Source of the DNA: Nocardia aurantia
GTDB lineage: Bacteria; Actinomycetota; Actinomycetes; Mycobacteriales; Mycobacteriaceae
DNA length: 64,000 nucleotides
NCBI RefSeq assembly: GCF_009604425.1
Contig: NZ_WEGI01000022.1
Coordinates: 1-64,000, forward strand
Reading direction: 5' to 3'
Positions 33,310-42,568 of this stretch are shown here, in pieces; position 1 is the stretch's first letter, and every line of letters starts with the position of its first letter. The position numbers and the translations under genes were made by a program. A model generated the notes under the pieces. The model did no database searches. It was not told where the DNA came from and saw only the letters and a list, made by a program, of their open reading frames with translations.

Positions 33310-35319
33310 ATGGCCGGTGCCCACGCAGCGCAGACGAGCTCGAGCCGGATCGTGGTGTTCCTCACCATCATGCTCGGCATGTTGATGGCCGCACTCGACC
33401 AGACCATCGTCTCCACGGCCCTGCCGACGATCGTGGCCGACCTCGGCGGCGCGGGCCACATGGCGTGGGTCGTGACCTCGTACCTGCTGGCCGAGGCGGT
33501 CACCACGGCGCTGGCCGGAAAATTCGGCGACCTGTTCGGCCGCAAACGGGTGTTCCAGGTCAGCGGACTGATTTTCATCATCGGCTCGATCGTGGCCGGG
33601 ATGGCCCACGGAATGTTCCTGTTGATCGTCGCCCGCGCGATCCAGGGGGTCGGCGCCGGCGGGCTCATGGTCACCTCGATGGCGCTGATCGCCGACGTCA
33701 TCCCGCTGCGCGATCGCGGCAAGTACCAGGGAGCGATGGGCGCGGTGTTCGGTGTCACCACCGTCCTCGGGCCGACGCTGGGCGGACTGTTCACCGACCA
33801 CATCAGCTGGCGCTGGTGCTTCTACGTCAATGTGCCGGTGGCGCTGGTCATGCTGGTGGTCGCCGCCCGGACCATCCCGGCGATGCGTGCCGCGGCGCGC
33901 CCGGTGATCGACTACCTCGGCATCGCGCTGGTCGCCGTCGGCGTCAGCTGCCTGATCCTCGCGCTGGAATGGGGTGGCAACGAATATCCGTGGAAGTCGG
34001 CGACGATCATCGGATTGTTCGTCGTCGCGGCGATTCTGCTGACCGCGTTCGTGTTCGTGGAGTTGCGGGCCGCGGAGCCGATGCTGCCGATGCATCTGTT
34101 CCGGTCCAACGTCGTCACCGTCTGTTCCATCCTCAGTTTCATCGTCGGATTCGCGATGCTCGGCGCGATGACCTATCTGCCCGCCTACCTGCAATACGTG
34201 AACGGCGTGACCGCGACCGCCTCCGGCATCCGGACGCTGCCACTGGTGGTCGGTCTGTTCACCACCTCGATCCTGTCCGGGCAGGTGGTCGGCCGCACCG
34301 GGCAGTACAAGATGTTCCCGATCATCGGTACCGCCGTGATGGGTGTCGGCCTCTATCTGATGTCGACGATGGGCCGCACGACGGGCGTGTGGAAGGAATC
34401 GCTGTACATGCTGATCCTCGGGCTCGGGATCGGCCTGTCGATGCAGGTGCTCACCATCGTCGTGCAGAACACGGTGCCGTACGCCGACCTCGGCACCGCG
34501 ACCAGCGCCGTGACCTTCTTCCGGACCCTCGGAAGTACCTTCGGCACAGCTATTTTCGGCACGCTGTACAACAATCGGATCGGCCCGAACCTGCGCGGCG
34601 CCCTGGCCGAGGTGCCGCAGGTCCCGCCCGCCGCCGCCCAGAATCCTCAACTGCTGCGGCGGCTTCCGTCCGCCGAGGCGATCCCGATCATCGACGCCTA
34701 CGCCGCCACCATCGACTACGTGTTCCGCTGGGTCCTGCCGGTGATCGTGCTCGGATTCGTGGTCGCCTGGTTCCTGAAACAGGTGCCGCTACGCGACAGC
34801 GCGCGGGCCGAGGCCTCCGACGTCGGGACCGGATTCTCGATGCCGGAATCACCGGACCGCCTGGTGTTGCTGGAGAACGCGCTCGGCGCCCTGCTGCGGA
34901 AGGTGCGGACCCGGGAGGTGCCCGCGCCCAATCTGCTGGAACTGGCGGGCAGTTCGCTCAGCCCCGGGCAGGCGTGGGTGCTGGGGCAGGTGCGGAAGTA
35001 CAACCGGGTCCGCGGCCACGTCACCCTGGTCGACGTCGCCCGTTCGCACCATATGCCGCCCGATGTCCTGCAACCCGCCTTCGGCCGGGCCGTGCAGGAG
35101 GGCCGCATCGAATTCTTCGGTGACCGTATCGAATTCACGCCCGCCGGGCAGGCGGAGTCGGACCGGTTGCGCGCGGCGCTGCGCGACTGGGTGGGTGGCC
35201 GGTTGCAGGACTGGGATTGCCCGGACGCCGGCGACCGCGCCCTGCTCGATCAGGCGATGGACAATATCGCGGCGCGCATGCTCGATGAGGAAGAGGACCA
35301 GCTCCGGATAGCTGCGTGA
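33310..35319 (+). CDS. DHA2-type MFS drug efflux pump with C-terminal winged-helix-like domain
   Basis: A 669-residue protein. Residues 1-500 form a 14-helix EmrB/QacA-type transporter: ALDQTIVSTALPTIVADLGG (motif D1), GKFGDLFGRKRVF (motif A) and GPTLGGLFTDHISWRWCFYVNVP (motif C region). The last 150 residues are soluble and look like a winged-helix domain (VTLVDVARSHHMPPDVLQPAFGRA). Some mycobacterial EmrB proteins have a similar tail. The start is uncertain: the ATG at 33310 fits the family, and the GTG at 33241 would add 23 residues. Confidence 0.88.
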   Translation: MAGAHAAQTSSSRIVVFLTIMLGMLMAALDQTIVSTALPTIVADLGGAGHMAWVVTSYLLAEAVTTALAGKFGDLFGRKRVFQVSGLIFIIGSIVAGMAHGMFLLIVARAIQGVGAGGLMVTSMALIADVIPLRDRGKYQGAMGAVFGVTTVLGPTLGGLFTDHISWRWCFYVNVPVALVMLVVAARTIPAMRAAARPVIDYLGIALVAVGVSCLILALEWGGNEYPWKSATIIGLFVVAAILLTAFVFVELRAAEPMLPMHLFRSNVVTVCSILSFIVGFAMLGAMTYLPAYLQYVNGVTATASGIRTLPLVVGLFTTSILSGQVVGRTGQYKMFPIIGTAVMGVGLYLMSTMGRTTGVWKESLYMLILGLGIGLSMQVLTIVVQNTVPYADLGTATSAVTFFRTLGSTFGTAIFGTLYNNRIGPNLRGALAEVPQVPPAAAQNPQLLRRLPSAEAIPIIDAYAATIDYVFRWVLPVIVLGFVVAWFLKQVPLRDSARAEASDVGTGFSMPESPDRLVLLENALGALLRKVRTREVPAPNLLELAGSSLSPGQAWVLGQVRKYNRVRGHVTLVDVARSHHMPPDVLQPAFGRAVQEGRIEFFGDRIEFTPAGQAESDRLRAALRDWVGGRLQDWDCPDAGDRALLDQAMDNIAARMLDEEEDQLRIAA

Positions 35320-35501
35320 CCACTGAATCGGGTGCGTGAGGGCCGGAATCCGGTGCGGAATGTGCGCGGAGTGAATGTTCGTTCGGATGGGTTGCAGGGG
35401 TTACGCACCGGCGAGTATGGTCGGCCGCAGCCGATCTGGGGGCGGAGAGCCGGCCGACCCCGGTGACCTGGTCTGTTGCGCCGGCGCCGAGGGGGATTCG
35501 C

Positions 35502-36077
35502 ATGAACGGTTGGGGGCGGGTTCTCGGGAGTGTTTGTGTGCTCGGTGTTGTGGGGGGTGGGGTGATGGGGTGTGGGAGTTCTGTAGATGGAGATGCTCAT
35601 CCGGCTGGTAGCACGGTGGTGTCGTCCACGGCGTTGCCGCCTGCTCCGACCGGGTTCGATCCGTGCTCGGATGCGTTGAAGCCGGTGCTGGATTCGGAAC
35701 AGTTGCACGGCAAGGAAAGAGACGATTCCAACGGGAATGGTGGCACGCAGTGGAGGGGGTGCGGCTGGGTTCAATCCGACGGTTACTCGGTGTCGATCCG
35801 GGCTACGAACGTCACGTTGTCGATGGTTCGTGCCAATCCCGGCCTCAAGATAGCCGAGGAACTGACCGTCGGTGGCCGCGCCGCAATCACCTACCACGAC
35901 AGTGACGCAACGGATCTTCAGCACGGCTGCATTCTCGATGTGGAACTCAAGAACGGAAGTCTGGAGTTTTTTCTCGACAACCCGGCCTCCCGGCGTCTGA
36001 CCGGCTCGATGGATACCTGCCTGATCGCGAAAACTCTCGCAGCCAAGGTCGTTCCGCTGGTTCCCACGTCGGTGTGA
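35502..36077 (+). CDS. DUF3558-like lipoprotein
   Basis: A 191-residue lipoprotein precursor. The lipobox is VMGC with Cys24 as the lipidated residue; a Ser/Thr/Pro linker is followed by FDPCSDALKPVL, the hallmark of DUF3558, and further cysteines in WRGCGW, LQHGCILD and MDTCLIA. These lipoproteins are common in Nocardia and often precede type VII secretion genes. Exact function unknown. GAGGGGGA lies upstream of the ATG at 35502. First gene of a four-gene cassette. Confidence 0.82.
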   Translation: MNGWGRVLGSVCVLGVVGGGVMGCGSSVDGDAHPAGSTVVSSTALPPAPTGFDPCSDALKPVLDSEQLHGKERDDSNGNGGTQWRGCGWVQSDGYSVSIRATNVTLSMVRANPGLKIAEELTVGGRAAITYHDSDATDLQHGCILDVELKNGSLEFFLDNPASRRLTGSMDTCLIAKTLAAKVVPLVPTSV

Positions 36078-36131
36078 CCTCGAAATGTTCATGACAACGC
36101 AGCTGTTCCGCTGGGGAGAAGGTGAAAACCG

Positions 36132-36641
36132 ATGGCAGAGCCCACACCGTCACAGCCGGTACTGGGGGATCTGATCTCCGAGGCGAAAGCAGGGCGGTTG
36201 ACGGTCAACTTCAATGCCGATATGCGGGTCAACGCCGAAGAATTTGCCTACATAGAACGTGATTGCAGGGATTTCAAGGAGTCGATTCAACGTCTGCAGC
36301 GGGTTGCACGTGAGATTGCAGCACAGAAGAAGTGGGGGCTGGGCGAAGATCAGTCGATCTTGACCTCTGCCAAAACTGTCGTCCATCGGTTCCGTGCAAA
36401 GGCGGGGATCGTCGATGCGGGTCAGGATTCGAACAACAACGTGTATGACATTCTGGACCAGCACTATCGAATAGTCGACAGCCTCCAGGAGCTGCACCGT
36501 ACGATCGCGCAGCGCTACATCGAAACCGATGAGGTGTTCGCCGCGCGGTACAACGAGTTGATGGCGAACATGCCGCCGAGTGGGATCGGGACGGCTGCGA
36601 TCCAGGGGCCGATGCAGGCCGGGGAAGGGAAGTGGCGATGA
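36132..36641 (+). CDS. Helical protein of a type VII secretion-associated cassette
   Basis: A 169-residue, mostly helical soluble protein with no signal peptide. Residues 20-45 (RLTVNFNADMRVNAEEFAYIE) and a long helical middle recall small ESX partner proteins, though no WXG motif is visible. The base composition is lower in G+C than its neighbours, hinting at transfer. It overlaps the next gene by four bases (ATGA). I do not recognise a named family. Confidence 0.72.
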   Translation: MAEPTPSQPVLGDLISEAKAGRLTVNFNADMRVNAEEFAYIERDCRDFKESIQRLQRVAREIAAQKKWGLGEDQSILTSAKTVVHRFRAKAGIVDAGQDSNNNVYDILDQHYRIVDSLQELHRTIAQRYIETDEVFAARYNELMANMPPSGIGTAAIQGPMQAGEGKWR

Positions 36642-37852
36642 GCATCGTGAACGAACCTCCGCATATCGCGGACAAGGAGAATCCGTCGTCGTTCGAACAC
36701 TGGGACCTCTACCGCGCTTTCCATCCTCAGGACACCACCGACGCTCACAACGCGGCGGAAAAGTACGACCATATGGCCCGGACGTGGGCCGCCGATGTCG
36801 CCACTTTCGCCGCTCGGATCCAGCGTTCCAGTGCGTCCGCCTGGGAGGGGCCTGCCGCCGAGGCGTCTCGTGCGGCGATCAACAACTACGCGCAGCGCGC
36901 CCAGGATCTGACCCCCGCGCTGATGGCGCTGGCCGAGCAGGTGACGACGGCGGCGACCGGAATCGTCAACACCAAGAAGGGTGTCGAACCGGAACCGCAG
37001 TCCACGGTCGGCCCCTGGTACGAGCATGCTTTCAACACCGACGGCTGGGATTTCCTCCACCACGGATCGCGCTCGGTGACGAAGATCAACGAGGCCAAGG
37101 CGAAGGCGCAGGCCGCGATGCAGAACAACTATCTGGTCGACTTCGTGCACGCGGATTCACGCATACCCGTTCTCCCCGAACCGGTTTCGCCGACCAGTCC
37201 GCTGTATTCGTGGCAGCCGGGCCAGGCCGGTGTCGAGCACGGGCCGGTCGGCGTTGGTGGCAACGGGTACAGCGGCCCGAACGGTACCGGGGGCCTCGAT
37301 GACGGCACGGCTCCCGGCGGTGACACCGCGCCGGGTGCTCAGGACCAGCCCGCCGACACGAGCGGCCCATCGGCGGATGCCGCCGGATCGGATCATCCCG
37401 TCGACGGGCAGGCGCAGGGCGGTCACTCGAATCGAGACGAAACCCGTTCGGCCGGAACAGTTCCCGGTGAAGTCACCACCAGGCCGACGAGCTTCGGCCC
37501 GTCGGCCTACCCGGGTGGCGGCGGCTACGGTAGCGCCGGTCCCGGCGGGGATGTCAATGGTCCCCTCGGCGCGTCCCCCGGTCGGGCGATCCCCGGAAAT
37601 CCCACTGCGGCAGGGGCTTCCGTGCGGCCGATGGCCGCACAGGCGGGCCTGCCGGGCGCCCCCGGTATGGGGATGCCGGGTATGGTCCCGCCGGGCCGGG
37701 GGAAATCCGAGGAGGACGAGCGCGCTCACAAGTCCCCGGAGTGGCTGAAGGACAAGAAGAACACCGAGGAGCTCCTGGGTACTCCGCCGCACACTCTCCC
37801 CGAGGGTGTGATCGGAGTCGACGAGCCCGCACCCGCCCCGGAAACTCCCTGA
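36638..37852 (+). CDS. WXG-motif (WXG100/PPE-like) probable type VII substrate
   Basis: A 404-residue protein. The N-terminal 150 residues are helical with W69-E70-G71 in a helix-turn-helix context (SASAWEGPAAEASRAAI), as in WXG100 and PPE proteins. Residues 180-340 are low-complexity Gly, Pro, Asp and Ser, and the C-terminus ends in a charged segment (DKKNTEELLG). GGGGAAGGGA precedes the ATG at 36638. The EspG gene directly downstream supports export by an ESX system; no ESX core component is in the window. Confidence 0.78.
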   Translation: MSIVNEPPHIADKENPSSFEHWDLYRAFHPQDTTDAHNAAEKYDHMARTWAADVATFAARIQRSSASAWEGPAAEASRAAINNYAQRAQDLTPALMALAEQVTTAATGIVNTKKGVEPEPQSTVGPWYEHAFNTDGWDFLHHGSRSVTKINEAKAKAQAAMQNNYLVDFVHADSRIPVLPEPVSPTSPLYSWQPGQAGVEHGPVGVGGNGYSGPNGTGGLDDGTAPGGDTAPGAQDQPADTSGPSADAAGSDHPVDGQAQGGHSNRDETRSAGTVPGEVTTRPTSFGPSAYPGGGGYGSAGPGGDVNGPLGASPGRAIPGNPTAAGASVRPMAAQAGLPGAPGMGMPGMVPPGRGKSEEDERAHKSPEWLKDKKNTEELLGTPPHTLPEGVIGVDEPAPAPETP

Positions 37853-37855
37853 TCG

Positions 37856-38608
37856 ATGACAACCGAATGGGATTGGGACCCGGATGATTTCGCGGTCCTG
37901 TGGAACAGTGACGCGCACGACCGCTTCCCTCGGCCGTTGGACTACACGAGTCGTTTCCGCACCACGAACCAGGTTGCCGCACACCGCGCCGCAGTGCGCG
38001 CCGGCTACAGCCGTGACGAGACCGACCTCATCCGGCTGGCGTTCCACACCCTGGACACCGCCGACCTGCGGATCGAAATCCTCGGCGACTCGGCCACTCT
38101 CGGAAACGGCGAGGTCCGGCGATACCGAATCCTGGGTGCTCGCACCACCGATCACGCCGTCCTGCTGACCCAGACCGCCACCGCCACCGCGCACGGCCGT
38201 ATCCGCTGCCGGATCTTCACCCCCGCCGAACTGGCCCCCCGCCTGGCCCACATCCTGCCCCGTCACCCGGCGGGCACCGAACCGCCGGAAACCTTCCACC
38301 GCGCCGACCTGAGCGCCACCGCCGCACCCGACGACCATCGTCCCGACCCGCGACGTCGCCTGCGCCGCCGCATCCGCCGCGCCGCCGGCGGCGGGGTAGC
38401 CGCCCTGGTCACCGGCCCGCTCTACGCGGAGCCGATCCCGTTGTTCACCGGTCAATGGCTCGATATCCCCGAGGACGGCCGGTACCTGCAACTGATGACC
38501 CGCGACCACCTCACTCTCCGCCCGGCCGCCGTCGGCGACCTCACCGACCTCTTCACCACCTGGATCGACCACACCCTGCAACGCCGGCGCCCCGACGAAG
38601 CCTGGTAA
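37856..38608 (+). CDS. espG: ESX secretion-associated protein EspG family
   Basis: A 250-residue soluble protein matching the EspG family: N-terminal WDWDPDDFAVLW, a central EVRRYRILGARTTDHAVLLTQ sheet, and the C-terminal WLDIPEDGRYLQLMTRDHLTLRPA. EspG proteins are cytosolic chaperones that bind PPE-type substrates and present them to their own ESX apparatus. It starts four bases after the WXG protein, so the substrate and chaperone are cotranslated. Confidence 0.82.
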   Translation: MTTEWDWDPDDFAVLWNSDAHDRFPRPLDYTSRFRTTNQVAAHRAAVRAGYSRDETDLIRLAFHTLDTADLRIEILGDSATLGNGEVRRYRILGARTTDHAVLLTQTATATAHGRIRCRIFTPAELAPRLAHILPRHPAGTEPPETFHRADLSATAAPDDHRPDPRRRLRRRIRRAAGGGVAALVTGPLYAEPIPLFTGQWLDIPEDGRYLQLMTRDHLTLRPAAVGDLTDLFTTWIDHTLQRRRPDEAW

Positions 38609-38807
38609 CGGGCGATTGCCACGATGGTCCGGCCGGGGTCCCCCGTGTGGCTTTCGCCGAAATGTTACCGAGAGCGGCAGTTGGGTAACCCCGCATGGAA
38701 CCGAGAGGACTGGGAGGTCTCATGCGCACACAGTGGTTCGGCTCCGCAGTACCGCCCGTCGGGCGTGGCGTGGTCACCGCGGCAGCAGGCATCGGCGACC
38801 GCATCTC

Positions 38808-39980
38808 ATGAGTCTCGCGACGAGCGACGTACGGGCATTCGAGGCCCGCGCGTCCGATGCCGATCTCGATGATCTGCGTGCGCGATTGGCCGCGGCGCGA
38901 CTGCCGGAGGCCGAGACGGTCCATCCTACCGCGCCCGGTCGCGGCCGATGGGATCAGGGCGTCCCGCTGGCGGACCTCATCGATCTCGTGAACTACTGGC
39001 GCACCGAGTACGACTGGCGTTCGTTCGAAGAACGCCTGGACGAGATCGGCCAATTCCGCACGACCATAGATGGATTGGGAATCCACTTCCTGCACCGTCG
39101 GTCCGCGCGCGCGGACGCCACGCCGCTCGTCCTGACCCACGGCTGGCCGGGCAGCATCGCCGAGTTCGTCGATATCGTGGACGAACTGGCGAATCCGAGA
39201 GATGCGGGCACGCCGGCATTCCACGTCGTGGCTCCGTCGCTGCCGGGCTTCGGTTACAGCGACAAGCCGGCCACTCCCGGATGGGGCATCGAAAAGATCG
39301 CGGCCGCATGGGTGGAACTGATGGGAAGACTCGGCTACGACCGGTTCGCGGCCCAGGGCGGCGACTGGGGCGGCGTCATCACGACGGTTCTCGGCGGCCG
39401 GTTCCCGGCGCACGTGCTCGGTATCCACACGACGACCGCGCAGGCCCCGCCCGGGTTGCCGATGGACGGGCTGACCGCGACCGAACGCGAATGGGCCGAG
39501 GAGACAAGGGATTTCTGGCTCCACCGCGCGGCGTACGCGAAGCAGCAGGCGACCCGGCCGCAGACCATCGGTTACTCGCTCGTCGATTCGCCGGTCGGCC
39601 TGCTCGCCTGGATCCTCGACAAGTTCGCCGAGTGGACGGACACCGAGGACAGCCCGTTCGAAACGATTTCCAGGGACCGGATTCTCGACGACGTCACCCT
39701 GTATTGGCTGACGCGGACCGGCGCATCCGCTGCCCGCATCTACCACGAGAGCCACAACTCGCTCGACCCCGAACTCCGGGTCGACGTCCCCTCGGCGATC
39801 AGCGTCTACCCCCGCGACATCGAGAAATGCCCGCGCCCTTGGGCGCAGGAACGGTTCCGGCGGATCGTGCGATGGGGGTCGCCCGATACCGGAGGTCATT
39901 TCCCGTCGCTGGAGGTTCCCGAGTTCTTCGTCGGAGATCTGCGGGAAGGACTGGCGGCGGTGCTGGCCGCCGACCGGTGA
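38808..39980 (+). CDS. Epoxide hydrolase (microsomal-type, EHN domain)
   Basis: A 390-residue alpha/beta hydrolase. An N-terminal EHN domain (1-110) precedes the oxyanion motif HGWPGS (111-116), nucleophile Asp186 in GGDWGG, and the catalytic His in DTGGHFPSLEVPEFF. It opens epoxides to vicinal diols. The ATG at 38808 gives the family N-terminus; the 199 bases upstream carry no gene. It lies beside a truncated LysR gene that may once have regulated it. Confidence 0.9.
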   Translation: MSLATSDVRAFEARASDADLDDLRARLAAARLPEAETVHPTAPGRGRWDQGVPLADLIDLVNYWRTEYDWRSFEERLDEIGQFRTTIDGLGIHFLHRRSARADATPLVLTHGWPGSIAEFVDIVDELANPRDAGTPAFHVVAPSLPGFGYSDKPATPGWGIEKIAAAWVELMGRLGYDRFAAQGGDWGGVITTVLGGRFPAHVLGIHTTTAQAPPGLPMDGLTATEREWAEETRDFWLHRAAYAKQQATRPQTIGYSLVDSPVGLLAWILDKFAEWTDTEDSPFETISRDRILDDVTLYWLTRTGASAARIYHESHNSLDPELRVDVPSAISVYPRDIEKCPRPWAQERFRRIVRWGSPDTGGHFPSLEVPEFFVGDLREGLAAVLAADR

Positions 39981-40002
39981 ACCCGGCCTATCCGAGTTCG
40001 CG

Positions 40003-40266
40003 TCAGGAACGGTTGTCGCGCAGCGTATCCCGGATATCGTGCACCAGGCGGGCAGCCTCGTCACGCACCACCCGGCCCGCCTCGGTGGGCCGCACCCCGC
40101 GGGCCAGCCGCTCGAAAAGCGGCCGTCCGGCGGCCTGTTCCATCAAGGTCACCTGCCGCGACACCGCGGATTGGGTGTAGCCCAGCCGCTCCGCGGCACC
40201 GGAGAACGACCCCGTGCGCGCCGCTTCCCGCACCACTCGCAGGCCCGTCACCGTGAACTCACCCAT
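40003..40266 (-). pseudogene. Truncated LysR-type regulator, DNA-binding domain only
   Basis: An 87-residue open frame containing a complete LysR helix-turn-helix (TGSFSGAAERLGYTQSAVSRQVTLMEQAAGRPLFERL) and the start of the linker helix, ending at TGA 40003. Normal LysR proteins have about 300 residues; the whole effector-binding domain is missing and the epoxide hydrolase gene ends only 22 bases away. Either this is a remnant of a deleted regulator or a stand-alone DNA-binding protein. The divergent promoter with an inverted repeat is still in place. Confidence 0.75.
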
Positions 40267-40282
40267 GCGTATTACTGATACC

Positions 40283-40314
40283 AGCTGTGCGAGATCCTCG
40301 CTGGTTGCACAGCT
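40283..40314. promoter_or_regulatory. Inverted repeat in LysR/SnoaL divergent promoter
   Basis: AGCTGTGC (40283-40290) and GCACAGCT (40307-40314) are perfect inverted copies spaced by 16 bases, midway between the divergent starts. Placement fits a LysR recognition site, although classical LysR boxes are shorter. Confidence 0.5.
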
Positions 40315-40337
40315 CCGCTGGTCGTAGATTCGGGTCC

Positions 40338-40808
40338 GTGAACAACCGGGAATTCATCGCAGAACTGTTCGACCAACTGGCACAAGGGAATTCGCAAGCA
40401 CTGGGTGCGGCGATGGCCGAGGACTGCCGCTGGGTGTTTCCCGGCGACTGGTCATGGTCCGGCGTCTGGGAACCGAGGTCGGCGGTTGTCGACGGCCTGC
40501 TCCGTCCGCTCGCCCGGCAATTCGCCGACGGCTACCGTAACGAGGCCGACCTGATCGTCGCGGAAGGTGACCGCGTCGTCGTCCAGGCCCGCGGTTACGC
40601 CACCACCACGCGCGGCGAGCCGTACCACCAGACCTACTGCTTCATCTTCCGCATCGCCGGCGGCCGCATCGTGGAAGTGATCGAACACTGCGACACCGCG
40701 CTGGTGGAGCGAGTGCTCGACCCACTGATTCCGGCGCCGCTGATCCACCAGGCCGAGGCGGAAGAGGAACTACGCGCTGAAAGTGGTCACGCGAGAGTAG
40801 GGAAGTAA
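40338..40808 (+). CDS. SnoaL-like (NTF2-fold) protein
   Basis: A 156-residue cone-shaped NTF2-fold protein with the SnoaL/ketosteroid-isomerase pattern: FIAELFDQLAQGN, EDCRWVFPG, and a final sheet IFRIAGGRIVEVIEHCDTALV. Such proteins act as cyclases, isomerases or hydrolases of small aromatic molecules. The GTG at 40338 is taken as the start. It faces the truncated LysR gene across the inverted repeat. Confidence 0.82.
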   Translation: MNNREFIAELFDQLAQGNSQALGAAMAEDCRWVFPGDWSWSGVWEPRSAVVDGLLRPLARQFADGYRNEADLIVAEGDRVVVQARGYATTTRGEPYHQTYCFIFRIAGGRIVEVIEHCDTALVERVLDPLIPAPLIHQAEAEEELRAESGHARVGK

Positions 40809-40915
40809 TCCTTCCGTTATCAATGTATATCGCACACCGGGGCTTGCGGCAAGACCCGGGCTGTACCGCAAAATCATCGCCCTGGGCCGAAACCGGCCGG
40901 AACGGGAGGACCGAG

Positions 40916-42499
40916 ATGCGTGCAGTGCCGACGACGGGAACGGACAGGGCCGCGGCGAACAGGCCGGTAGTGGTGGATGCGGACGTGGTGATCGTGGGTG
41001 CGGGCCCGACCGGTTCGATGCTGGCGGCCGAACTGGCGCTGGCCGGTGTGCGGCCGCTGGTATTGGAGCGGCAGCCGCAGCGCCGTGACACCCCGAAGGC
41101 AGGCGGCCTCGGTGGGCAGATCCTGCAACTGTTGCGCTTCCGCGGATTGCTGGAGCGGTTCGAGGCCGCCTGCACCGATCCCGTGCCGGCGCCGCGGTTC
41201 CCGTTCGGCGGGGTACACGTGGACTTCACCGGCCTGACCGATTCGCCGATGCACGCCCTGCCGCTGCCGCAGCAGACCCTCGAACGGCTGCTCGACGAAC
41301 GCGTCGGTGAACTCGATGTCGAGATCCGTCGCGGGCATCGGGTGATCGGCGTGAGCCAGGACGCCACCGCGGTCACCGCCCACGTGCGCGGACCGGCGGG
41401 GGAGTACCGGGTGCGGGCGCGTTATCTGGTGGGCTGCGACGGGGGCCGCAGCCGCGTCCGCGAGCTGGCCGGAATCGCCTTCCCCGGCAGCACATATCCG
41501 GAGGTGAACCGGCTGGCCCAGGTCACGCTGGCGGATTCGGTGACCGGACTCGCCGACGGCAGTCTCGATGTCCCCGGATTCGGCACGGTCCGAACGGGTT
41601 TCACGCGTACGGATCGCGGACTCTTCGGCCTCGGCGGATCGGCCGATTCTCCTGTGCTGTCCCTCTTCACGACCGAGGACGAGACCGTCGAATACGACGA
41701 CGACGTACCGATGACGGTGGACGAACTGCGGGACAGCATTCGGCGGGTGCTCGGCGTGGATCTCCCCGTGGCGGAGGCGATGCGGTTGTCCCGCTTCACC
41801 TTCAAGGATCGGCAGGCCGAGAATTACCGCGCCGGCCGGATTCTGCTGGCCGGTGACGCCGCCCACCTGTTCCCGGCCACCGGGGTGGCGATCAACGCGG
41901 GCATGCTCGATGCGGTGAACCTGGCCTGGAAGCTGGCCGCCGACGTCCACGGCTGGGCACCGGACGGTCTGCTGGACACCTATCACGACGAACGCCACCG
42001 CGCGGGGGCCCGGGTCATGCTGCACACCCGGGCACAGGCGGCGCTGCGACGCGGGCACGACCCCGCCGCCGAAGCCTTGCGCTCGGTGTTTCAGGAACTG
42101 CTCACCGACGAGCAACCCTTGCGGCGCGTCGCGGCGCTCATCGCGGGTTCGGACAGCCGCTACGCATCACCGAACCACAACGGCCACAACCTGACCGGTA
42201 CCTTCGTGCCGGATCTCACGCTGCACACCGACCGCGGCGCCGGCAGCGTGGCCGAACTCCTGCACACCGCACGGCCGGTCCTGCTCGACCTCGCCGACCG
42301 CGCCGATCTGCGAGAAGCCGCCCAGGAATGGCACTCTCGCATCGATATCCGCACCGCGAAGACCGGCGACCCGCAGGCCGACGCCCTGCTGATCCGCCCG
42401 GATGCCCACATCGCCTGGGCCGCCGCGATCGACGAACCCACCGGCACAGCGGTATCCGGACTGCGCCGAGCCCTGTCCCACTGGTTCGGCACCCCCTGA
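40916..42499 (+). CDS. FAD-dependent aromatic monooxygenase
   Basis: A 527-residue class A flavoprotein monooxygenase. It has the dinucleotide motif VVIVGAGPTGSMLAAELA, the YLVGCDGGRSRVRELAGI (DG) motif, the GD motif ILLAGDAAHLFPATGVAINAGMLDAVNLAWKLA, and a C-terminal thioredoxin-like domain of about 110 residues. Relatives hydroxylate phenols, polyketides or antibiotics such as rifamycins and tetracyclines. GGGAGGA precedes the ATG at 40916. It is 69 bases upstream of a Vat-like acetyltransferase, which favours a resistance role. Confidence 0.88.
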   Translation: MRAVPTTGTDRAAANRPVVVDADVVIVGAGPTGSMLAAELALAGVRPLVLERQPQRRDTPKAGGLGGQILQLLRFRGLLERFEAACTDPVPAPRFPFGGVHVDFTGLTDSPMHALPLPQQTLERLLDERVGELDVEIRRGHRVIGVSQDATAVTAHVRGPAGEYRVRARYLVGCDGGRSRVRELAGIAFPGSTYPEVNRLAQVTLADSVTGLADGSLDVPGFGTVRTGFTRTDRGLFGLGGSADSPVLSLFTTEDETVEYDDDVPMTVDELRDSIRRVLGVDLPVAEAMRLSRFTFKDRQAENYRAGRILLAGDAAHLFPATGVAINAGMLDAVNLAWKLAADVHGWAPDGLLDTYHDERHRAGARVMLHTRAQAALRRGHDPAAEALRSVFQELLTDEQPLRRVAALIAGSDSRYASPNHNGHNLTGTFVPDLTLHTDRGAGSVAELLHTARPVLLDLADRADLREAAQEWHSRIDIRTAKTGDPQADALLIRPDAHIAWAAAIDEPTGTAVSGLRRALSHWFGTP

Positions 42500-42568
42500 G
42501 AACACGCCGCCCGGCCGCGCGGCGGCCGGCGCCCATACCCGATCATCACCGCACAGAAGGAGTTTCGG

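Noticed and set aside
40003..40266. Sequencing frameshift splitting a full LysR gene
   Set aside because: There is no room for the missing 210 residues in any frame: the epoxide hydrolase gene ends 22 bases away with intact coding sequence.
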